Assembly: GCA_011322715.1 (NCBI GenBank)
Contig: DRLX01000005.1
Coordinates: forward strand, 1-5,791
Origin: Desulfobulbaceae bacterium
GTDB lineage: Bacteria; Desulfobacterota; Desulfobulbia; Desulfobulbales; Desulfobulbaceae
Reading direction: 5' to 3'
DNA: 5,791 nt
Shown here: positions 1 to 4,863 of the stretch, piece after piece
How the letters are laid out: every line of letters starts with the position of its first letter
Position numbering within the stretch: position 1 is the first letter of the stretch
Position numbers and translations under genes: made by a program
The notes under the pieces: generated by a model
What the model was told of the DNA's origin: nothing
Seen by the model: only the letters and a program-made list of their open reading frames with translations
The model's database searches: none

Positions 1-84
1 AAGCCAACCCCCGATAACGGCCAGGACCAACAATATTGAGCCTGATCGCCAACCAGCCAACCTAAAAAAATGCATCCATCTCAT
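1..84 (-). CDS. 5' end of a probable membrane or exported protein, cut by the window edge
   Basis: An ATG at 84-82 shares four bases (ATGA) with the stop codon of the SulP gene and opens a frame with no stop through position 1, giving 28 codons. A GGAGAG Shine-Dalgarno lies 5 nt before the ATG, inside the last codons of SulP, the classic arrangement for translational coupling. The peptide starts MRWMHFFRLAGWRSG and continues into a hydrophobic run, SILLVLAVIGGWL. A basic N-terminus followed by hydrophobic residues fits a signal sequence or first membrane segment. A second in-frame ATG is codon 4. Too little is visible to name a family; the coupling suggests that it is expressed with the permease. 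The start is well supported, the function is unknown. Confidence 0.62.
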   Translation of the reverse strand, partial: MRWMHFFRLAGWRSGSILLVLAVIGGWL

Positions 85-1805
85 TGATTCTCTCCATTGA
101 GGCGCCTGTTCAACGCTTCCAGCGCCTGATTTTCCGAGACAAAAATATTCTCAGGGCCGATAATCTTATCAAGTCCTGTTCGTTGTATAATTTCAGCCAC
201 ATTGTCTCGTAAATTACAAAACGCCAGGGTAATGCCGGCGATCTGCAACCGTTCGTGCAGGTTAATAAACATCTCGACCCCGGAGGCATCAAGACTGTTA
301 ATGCCGCCACACTCTATCAGGATAATCTGCAGATTCGGGTCGTTGCCAATAATCTTCAGCACCGAATCGTTGATATAGCTGACATTGGCAAAATAGAGGT
401 GACCGCTGAAACGAATGGCGATCAGGCGTGGATGCAGTTTGGGCAGATTATAACGGCGGGCATCCCGAAGCACGCCATTTTCATCCTTGCCGAGAATGAT
501 GACCTCGGGTTTCATGGTGCGATAGAGAAACATGATCAATGATAAAATAATTCCGGTCAGGATACCGTTCTGGATATTGGGCGCAACCATCAAGGTGGCA
601 ATAAAGGTGACAACGGCAGCCACACCATCATCCTTTCTGGCAACCCAGGCCATCATGAACTGTCGGAAATTTATCAGGTTGAACACGGCTGCCATAATTA
701 CCGCCGATAACACCGGCTTGGGCAGATGATACAGAAGAGGTGTACAAAACAGGAGAACAATGAGTACCATACCAGCACTGAAGACCGAGGCCAGTCCTGT
801 TTTTGCCCCGGCGATCAGGTTGAGAGCGGAACGTGAAAACGAGCCGCTGACCGGCATGGAATGGCTGAAGGCCGCAACTATCTTGGCCATCCCCTGTCCT
901 ATCAGTTCCTGGTTCTCATCCCAGCGGGTACGGGTTTTAATCGCGATAATCTTGGAACTTGACATCGCCTCCATGAAACTGATGATGGCGATGATAAAGG
1001 AGGCCGGACCAAGGTGGGCCGCGGCCCGGTAATCAATGTCGGGCATGGAAAGGTTCGGCAGACCGCGAGGAATGGCGCCAACAACCGCGCCGCCATCGGT
1101 TTCGAATCCGATCAGCCAGCTCACCAGGGTTGCCAGAGAGACAACAAGGAGAACCGCGGGGAATTTGGGCGCGGTCTTTTTCAGGATCAACAAAAGGGCC
1201 AGGGCCGTTATTCCAAAACAGATCGACAGGATATGAACGTCATGCCAACGCTCGACAACATGGAAGATGTCGACAAGAAAATGTCCACTTTTCTGTCCCT
1301 GTGCAATTCCCAGCATCGCCGGCAGTTGCGACAGGCCTATAATTATGGCCGCCGCGTTGATAAAACCATGTAATACCGGATAGGAAAGGAAATTGATGAT
1401 ACGTCCCAGCCTGGCCAGACCAAGACCAATCTGGAAGATTCCCGACAGAAGGGCAATAAGAATAACACCTGAATAAAACTGCTCGGTATGGGGATGGGCA
1501 ATCGACATGACACTGGCCGCGGTCAGCAGAGATGTCATGGCGACCGGGCCGGTGGACAGTATTGGCGAGGAACCAAACAGGGCGCCGACAATAACAGGAA
1601 GCAGGGCCGCGTAAAGTCCGTAATAGGCGGGGACCCCGGCCAGCTGGGCATAGGCCAATGACTGGGGGATAGCGACCAGGGCAACCGTCAGCCCGGCAAC
1701 AAAATCGGCTTTCAGGGTCTGCCGGTTTATCTTCGGTATCCAGGTTAAACAGGGGAAAAACCTTGCCCAGCCGCTACTGCTCCTCTTTAAAGAAATACTT
1801 GCCAT
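81..1805 (-). CDS. SulP-family anion permease with C-terminal STAS domain
   Basis: A 574-residue inner-membrane transporter of the SulP (SLC26-like) family, which moves sulfate, bicarbonate or related anions. Visible evidence: the family signature near residues 44-70 (AIPQSLAYAQLAGVPAYYG), a run of hydrophobic segments to about residue 428, the conserved GSFSRSALN stretch at 321-329, and a soluble STAS domain from about 450 to 570 with the typical SLDASG loop at 504-509. Length is normal for a bacterial transporter-plus-STAS protein. The ATG at 1805 is the most upstream possible start, because an in-frame TAA lies four codons before it; its Shine-Dalgarno is weak. It follows hypB after 41 nt and its stop overlaps the next gene, so it is probably the third main gene of the hypA-hypB unit. 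The substrate cannot be read from sequence: sulfate would suit a sulfate reducer, bicarbonate an autotroph growing on hydrogen. Confidence 0.93.
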   Translation of the reverse strand: MASISLKRSSSGWARFFPCLTWIPKINRQTLKADFVAGLTVALVAIPQSLAYAQLAGVPAYYGLYAALLPVIVGALFGSSPILSTGPVAMTSLLTAASVMSIAHPHTEQFYSGVILIALLSGIFQIGLGLARLGRIINFLSYPVLHGFINAAAIIIGLSQLPAMLGIAQGQKSGHFLVDIFHVVERWHDVHILSICFGITALALLLILKKTAPKFPAVLLVVSLATLVSWLIGFETDGGAVVGAIPRGLPNLSMPDIDYRAAAHLGPASFIIAIISFMEAMSSSKIIAIKTRTRWDENQELIGQGMAKIVAAFSHSMPVSGSFSRSALNLIAGAKTGLASVFSAGMVLIVLLFCTPLLYHLPKPVLSAVIMAAVFNLINFRQFMMAWVARKDDGVAAVVTFIATLMVAPNIQNGILTGIILSLIMFLYRTMKPEVIILGKDENGVLRDARRYNLPKLHPRLIAIRFSGHLYFANVSYINDSVLKIIGNDPNLQIILIECGGINSLDASGVEMFINLHERLQIAGITLAFCNLRDNVAEIIQRTGLDKIIGPENIFVSENQALEALNRRLNGENQ

Positions 1806-1846
1806 GGGTCTGCTCTTTTATCATGGTGCGCAGTGATGACGAACAA

Positions 1847-2551
1847 TCACTGTGCCACCAGGTGCATCAGATACTCTATCCATTCCTCCATACCAATTCC
1901 GGCCGGCGCCCCTGTCTCCAGGATACGCAGGCCGGGATTGATGCGCAGGGCCTCCTGCCTGGCCTCATCCACGGAAAAATCAAAATGGGGCAGCAGATCG
2001 GTCTTGGTAATGACCAGGGTGTCAGCGCCGTGAAAGGTGGTGGGATATTTTGCCGGTTTATCCGATCCTTCCGGTACCGAGACCAGGATAATCCGTTCAT
2101 GCTCGCCCAGGTCAAAGGTGGCGGGGCAGACCAGGTTGCCCACGTTTTCGATAAAGATCAGGTCAAAATTCCCGTCTTCACTCTGGTGCTCCAGGGCGTG
2201 CAACCCCTTATGGACAAGGGGAGCGTCAAGATGGCAGGCGCCGCCGGTGGTCAACTGGACCACGGGTATATTTTTTTTTCGTATGCGGTCGGCATCACGT
2301 TCGGTCTCGATGTCCCCCTCGATGACGCCTATTTTCAGGCGGCTGCCGATTCGATCCAGGGTATGTTCCAACAGGGTGGTCTTGCCCGCACCAGGACTTG
2401 AAATCATGTTGATGGCAACCGCCCCCATGGCTTCGATATGCTTTTTATTGGCATCGGCCTGTCTTTGGTTTGCCGCCAGCAGGCTCTGGTGGACCTCAAC
2501 AACCTTGGCCCCGGTATGGCCGGCAGTATGGCAGCCACAGGTATCACACAT
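1847..2551 (-). CDS. hypB: HypB, GTPase for nickel insertion into [NiFe] hydrogenase
   Basis: A 234-residue cytoplasmic GTPase that, with HypA, loads nickel into the hydrogenase large subunit. The N-terminal CxxCxC nickel motif is at C2, C5 and C7 (MCDTCGC). The Walker A P-loop is SPGAGKTT at 52-59. The metal site at the G-domain dimer interface is the Cys-His pair C106-H107 (GGACHLD), with further conserved residues in ENVGNLVCP at 135-143. The guanine-specificity motif TKTD is at 182-185. There is no long histidine-rich nickel-storage stretch, only H8 and H12 near the N-terminus. The ATG at 2551 is chosen over an in-frame TTG at 2575 because AGGAGG sits 7 nt upstream and the conserved CxxCxC motif then begins at residue 2. 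It lies 46 nt after hypA. A run of nine A on the coding strand encodes codons 91-94. Confidence 0.97.
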   Translation of the reverse strand: MCDTCGCHTAGHTGAKVVEVHQSLLAANQRQADANKKHIEAMGAVAINMISSPGAGKTTLLEHTLDRIGSRLKIGVIEGDIETERDADRIRKKNIPVVQLTTGGACHLDAPLVHKGLHALEHQSEDGNFDLIFIENVGNLVCPATFDLGEHERIILVSVPEGSDKPAKYPTTFHGADTLVITKTDLLPHFDFSVDEARQEALRINPGLRILETGAPAGIGMEEWIEYLMHLVAQ

Positions 2552-2558
2552 GATTTTC

Positions 2559-2564
2559 CCTCCT
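2559..2564 (-). promoter_or_regulatory. Ribosome binding site that fixes the hypB start
   Basis: AGGAGG on the minus strand ends 7 nt before the ATG at 2551-2549. This perfect site selects that ATG over the in-frame TTG eight codons upstream, which would make the site itself coding. A small hairpin (CCCCC/GGGGG with one extra pair, 2568-2586) stands just before it and could affect access, but it does not cover it. Confidence 0.8.
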
Positions 2565-2597
2565 GTTTCCCCCAATATGCGGGGGATATCGAAAAAA

Positions 2598-2843
2598 CTA
2601 TTCCATTTCCACCCGCATCAAAACGAGATCAGACCCTTCCACCTCTTCTATGGTTAAAATGGCCTTCCTGGTAAGCGGCAGGTCCATCTTGACGGCATCA
2701 AAACCAAAGACAAAAGAGTCGATCACAATGCCCGATGCTCGGCCGATATTGACCCGCACCTGAAGAATTTTTTTCGCCCCATGGGTTACGGCCAACTCCT
2801 GCAACTGATCAAGCAGTGCCTGGGCAAGCGAGAGTTCATGCAT
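2598..2843 (-). CDS. hypA: Short HypA-like nickel chaperone lacking the zinc-binding domain
   Basis: An 81-residue HypA/HybF-family protein, which normally passes nickel to hydrogenase together with HypB. The first part is typical: MHELSLAQ, with the nickel-ligand His2 exposed after Met1, then HGAKKILQVRVNIG (21-34) and DSFVFGFDAV (42-51). Usual family length is about 110-118 residues, with two CxxC pairs holding zinc in an insert after roughly residue 70. Here there is no cysteine at all: ILTIEEV (62-68) runs directly into EGSDLVLMRVEME (69-81), which resembles the final GxELxLxxIEvE strand of normal HypA. The insert therefore looks cleanly missing in frame, not cut off by a premature stop. 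By ungapped alignment, the acidic residue at position 40 of characterised HypA is Val here. The ATG at 2843 is required by the MHE start, but its Shine-Dalgarno (GGTGG) is poor. It may be translated by coupling to the small ORF overlapping it. Family membership is clear; full function is uncertain. Confidence 0.85.
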   Translation of the reverse strand: MHELSLAQALLDQLQELAVTHGAKKILQVRVNIGRASGIVIDSFVFGFDAVKMDLPLTRKAILTIEEVEGSDLVLMRVEME

Positions 2844-2904
2844 TCAAGCCACCAACCAGGTGTAAATCCACCATAATGCGGAGAGTATTCCTCCCTGAAA
2901 ACAT
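2836..2904 (-). CDS. Possible 22-residue leader peptide overlapping the hypA start
   Basis: An ATG at 2904-2902 follows AGGGAG with 5 nt spacing, a much better ribosome site than that of hypA. The frame runs 22 codons (starts MFSGRNTLRI, ends LHLVGGLNA) and stops at TGA 2838-2836, overlapping the first 8 nt of hypA (ATGCATGA). A second AGGGAGG at 2896-2890 lies within it, and an in-frame ATG is codon 11. The peptide has no recognisable domain. The arrangement suggests translational coupling: ribosomes ending here could restart at the hypA ATG. It could also be a chance ORF in the 5' leader; comparison among relatives would decide. Confidence 0.38.
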   Translation of the reverse strand: MFSGRNTLRIMVDLHLVGGLNA

Positions 2905-2931
2905 TCGTACTCCCTCGGGATTACCCTTTCA

Positions 2932-2947
2932 ATGGACATATGTCAAT
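2932..2947. promoter_or_regulatory. Palindrome, candidate operator for the hyp unit
   Basis: ATTGACATATGTCCAT on the minus strand is a 16-bp inverted repeat with a perfect 10-bp core (GACATATGTC, 2935-2944) and one mismatched outer pair. The half-site TTGAC is like those bound by CRP/FNR-family regulators. It sits directly after the candidate -10 box, near where transcription would begin, a position suited to repression. The regulator is unknown and a chance palindrome cannot be excluded. Confidence 0.3.
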
Positions 2948-2972
2948 ATACTCTTGAGCCCTGTTCTGTAAC
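2945..2972 (-). promoter_or_regulatory. Candidate sigma-70-type promoter for hypA-hypB-SulP
   Basis: GTTACA (2972-2967) and TATATT (2950-2945), separated by 16 nt, match the -35 and -10 consensus at four and five of six positions. Transcription would start near 2938, about 34 nt before the leader ORF. An alternative pairs TTGACA (2946-2941) with GGTAAT (2925-2920) at a short 15-nt spacing. Some promoter is expected because a terminator-like hairpin lies upstream; the exact boxes are a guess from pattern. Confidence 0.33.
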
Positions 2973-3028
2973 GATTATGAAATATCATGCACCGTGGTCC
3001 GGTTTAATGCAGGGGTGGATATATTGAA

Positions 3029-3056
3029 CCGGGAAAGGATTGTCACCCTTTCCCGG
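3029..3056 (-). terminator. Strong hairpin ending the hydrogenase unit, weak U-tract
   Basis: Arms CCGGGAAAGG (3029-3038) and CCTTTCCCGG (3047-3056) form a perfect 10-bp stem with an 8-nt loop, about 95 nt after the stop of the 82-residue gene. On the minus-strand transcript the stem is followed by TTCAATATAT, not a clean run of T, so termination may be partial or the hairpin may protect the 3' end of the hydrogenase mRNA. It lies where two transcription units would be expected to part. Confidence 0.65.
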
Positions 3057-3150
3057 CTCCCTGTACACCCTGCTCTGCCAATCGCGGAATGCATTTTCCT
3101 GTTTTCTCTCTTCCTTTACGCCTGGTTCGTTATTTCCAGACAATACGCTT

Positions 3151-3399
3151 TCACTCTTTACGCGCTTCGGCCTCCCTGGTAATGGCATCAAAACGCTCGC
3201 TCCCTCTCACCTTCCGCCTCTCCAACTCTATTATTTCATCTCTGGAGAGATGTACCAGACCGCAGATAGGACAGGCGCCGTCGATATTGTCGCCGACGGC
3301 CCGGGATTTCAGTTCATCAACCGTCATGTGGCCGATATAACCGCAGGCACCACTGGGATTTTCCACCCGCACCTGCCTTCTTTTTTTTTGTTCACTCAT
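3151..3399 (-). CDS. Unrecognised 82-residue Cys/His protein linked to the hydrogenase
   Basis: I do not recognise this family. The protein starts MSEQKKRRQVRVENP, very basic, followed by GACGYIGH (17-24), then GACPICGLVH (41-50), and ends in a charged, probably helical segment rich in Arg and Glu (52-82). Cys19, His24, Cys43, Cys46 and His50 could bind zinc or an Fe-S centre; CPIC is a typical zinc-ribbon knuckle. No signal peptide or membrane segment is seen, so it is likely cytoplasmic. It starts 12 nt after the true stop of the large subunit, with a G-rich ribosome site (GGGGGCGGGGAA) in the gap, so it is almost certainly co-transcribed and perhaps coupled. A role in assembling or regulating the hydrogenase is inferred from position only. 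Codons 4-7 contain a run of nine A, where slippage is possible. Confidence 0.82.
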   Translation of the reverse strand: MSEQKKRRQVRVENPSGACGYIGHMTVDELKSRAVGDNIDGACPICGLVHLSRDEIIELERRKVRGSERFDAITREAEARKE

Positions 3400-3411
3400 T
3401 TCCCCGCCCCC

Positions 3412-4860
3412 TTAAACGTTTGTCAGTGTCTCCATCGTTTTCCCCGAATTGTCTACCAGGGTTACCGTCAAAGGCATGCCGCCATCCAGGCGGTGTGTGG
3501 CGCAGGACATTCACGGGTCGTAGGCACGCACCGCCATTTCAACTTTGTTGAGCAATCCCTCGTTATAGACGCCGTCTTTAATCAAGCTGGTGGCCGCCTC
3601 TTTAACGCTCATATTCATGGGTGCAATATTATGCGTGGTGCCGACGATCATGTTGGCCTTGACGATACAGCCATTATCATCAGTGGTATAGTCATGGATA
3701 AGAGTGCCACGGGGGGCCTCCACATGGCCGATCCCCCTGCCGGGCCCAGGCTCCACCTTGGCACGAATATTGGAATCGGTGATATCCTCCTGTTCGAGAA
3801 GTTCAATCGAGCGCTCACAGGCATAGACAAGCTCGATCAGGCGCGCCCAGTGATAGAGCAAAGTACCCTGGGCCGGCCTGCCGAATTTCTCCCGGAACTC
3901 TTCCAGCTCGGCCTGGGCATGGGGTGTTGCGATATGATCAGCCACGTTAATCCGGGCAAGGGTATTAGCCCGGTAGACTCCCTTGGGCGCATCCAGGTCC
4001 ATGGAAAATCCCTCATTCCAGCATTTTGCATAGGGGAGTTTTCCATAGGTCCAGGACTCCACATGCTCGGAGAGATACTTGTCGTATTGACCAACCGGAA
4101 ATTCCGTCAAGGTTCCATCGGCTTTCATCAGCCGCAGGTGACCGTCATAGAGCCGCAGGGCTCCGGCATCATCGACCGTGCCCAGAAAACCGGTGTTGAT
4201 GGCGCCAAGAGTTGCGATGGCCTCTTCATACCTGGGAAAGACGGATGTCTTGGCATAGTCCATGGAAAACAGGGCAAAGTCGAGCAGGGTTCGGGTATCG
4301 GCCAGCAGACTTTGCCGCTCTTCTTCCGACATGGGCTTGGCAAATCCGCCGACCACACCGGCAATGGGATGAATGGCCTTGCCGGCAAATTTTTCCAGCA
4401 TCATCTGACCCAGCTGCCGCATTTTCACCACCTGGGCGGCAAGCTCCGGAGCCTGTTTAACAATGCCGATAACATTGCGAACGGAATAGTCGCTGTCCGG
4501 CCCCAGGACAAAATCCGGCGCTGCCAGAAAAAAGAAATGGAGGATCTTGTCATTGATGTGGGCCATGACCTGGCACACTTCACGCAATTTATGGCCGGTG
4601 GGCGTCGGAGTCACGCCGAAACACCCGTCTACCGCCTTGTTGGAGGCCAGATGATGCATCCATGGACAGATACCACAGATACGGTTGACAATACGCGGCA
4701 CCTCCTCTGCGGCCCGTCCCTCAATAAATTTTTCAAATCCCCGCAGGGACATGATATGTAAAAAGGCGTCACTTACATTGCCGGTATCATCAAGGTGGAT
4801 GGCAATCCTGGCATGCCCTTCAATTCGGGTAATCGGTTGGATATTAATTACCTTGCCCAT
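3412..4860 (-). CDS. mvhA: Selenocysteine-containing [NiFe] hydrogenase large subunit, Mvh type
   Basis: The catalytic subunit of a cytoplasmic group 3c-like hydrogenase, splitting or making H2 at a Ni-Fe(CN)2CO site. RIEGH is at 12-16. The N-terminal ligand motif RICGICPWMHH holds C62 and C65. The C-terminal motif, normally DPCxxCxxH, reads DP-UGA-MSCATH: UGA (3513-3511) is codon 450, taken as selenocysteine, with C453 as its partner. Reading through gives 482 residues ending at TAA 3414-3412. Treating UGA as stop would leave a 449-residue protein without half of its metal ligands. The part after H456 (26 residues, beginning RLDGG) matches the tail that a maturation endopeptidase removes after nickel insertion; no such peptidase gene is visible. 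The ATG at 4860 lies 3 nt after the small-subunit stop, with GGAGG in the end of that gene. Expected partners are MvhG, MvhD and heterodisulfide-reductase-like HdrA; the last two are not in view. Confidence 0.93.
3479..3493 (-). promoter_or_regulatory. Bacterial SECIS-like hairpin for UGA recoding
   Basis: Downstream of the UGA, CCGCC and GGCGG pair around a UGGAU loop. The apical loop begins 22 nt after the UGA and has G as its second base. Both features agree with the known bacterial SECIS pattern: a small loop 16-37 nt after the UGA, with a G among its first two bases, bound by SelB. The stem is short (5 bp, all G-C); AUGUC after the UGA could pair with GGCAU as an alternative lower stem, but this competes with the upper one. 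It is nested in the coding sequence for residues 456-460. Confidence 0.75.
3511..3513 (-). other. UGA codon read as selenocysteine (residue 450)
   Basis: This in-frame TGA replaces the first cysteine of the C-terminal DPCxxCxxH nickel-ligand motif. The frame continues for 32 sense codons with the expected MSCATH and a normal C-terminal tail before TAA. Conserved protein sequence on both sides and the hairpin downstream argue against a true stop or pseudogene. The next codon is AUG, so a ribosome that terminates could in principle restart in the same frame. Confidence 0.9.
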
Positions 4861-4863
4861 TGT

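Larger units (their letters stand above)
2905..3150. other. Intergenic region between the hydrogenase and hyp units
   Basis: This stretch separates the stop of the 82-residue gene from the leader of hypA. It holds a strong hairpin (3029-3056), a candidate promoter (2945-2972) and a palindrome (2932-2947). From about 3057 to 3150 I see nothing convincing: a 39-codon frame starting near the ATG at 3098 runs through the hairpin and resembles no known protein. A weaker imperfect inverted repeat, GGGAGTA with TACTCTC and a 20-nt loop, lies just downstream at about 2881-2915 and would place the AGGGAGG site in its loop. Confidence 0.6.

Noticed and set aside
1847..2575. TTG at 2575 as the start of hypB
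   Set aside because: AGGAGG lies between it and the ATG at 2551, and the family begins with MCxxCxC at that ATG.
2568..2586. Six-pair hairpin between hypA and hypB as a terminator
   Set aside because: It is followed by AAACAGGAGG, the hypB ribosome site, with no T-run, and the two genes belong to one functional unit.
1763..2657. Plus-strand open frames of about 200 codons opposite hypB
   Set aside because: They mirror hypB, whose motifs are all intact on the minus strand; their translations look like no protein family.
2985..3191. A 68-codon minus-strand frame, and a 39-codon frame starting near 3098, in the intergenic region
   Set aside because: Both run through the strong hairpin, and the larger overlaps the end of the 82-residue gene; no domain or family resemblance is visible.
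3040..4761. A very long open frame (573 codons) on the plus strand opposite the large subunit
   Set aside because: It is the antisense of a clearly conserved hydrogenase gene, crosses the terminator hairpin and the 82-residue gene, and its translation shows no recognisable domain.
3511..4860. Large subunit as a 449-residue protein ending at UGA, or as a pseudogene
   Set aside because: The frame resumes with MSCATH and a normal tail, and a SECIS-like hairpin follows, so the UGA is best read as selenocysteine.
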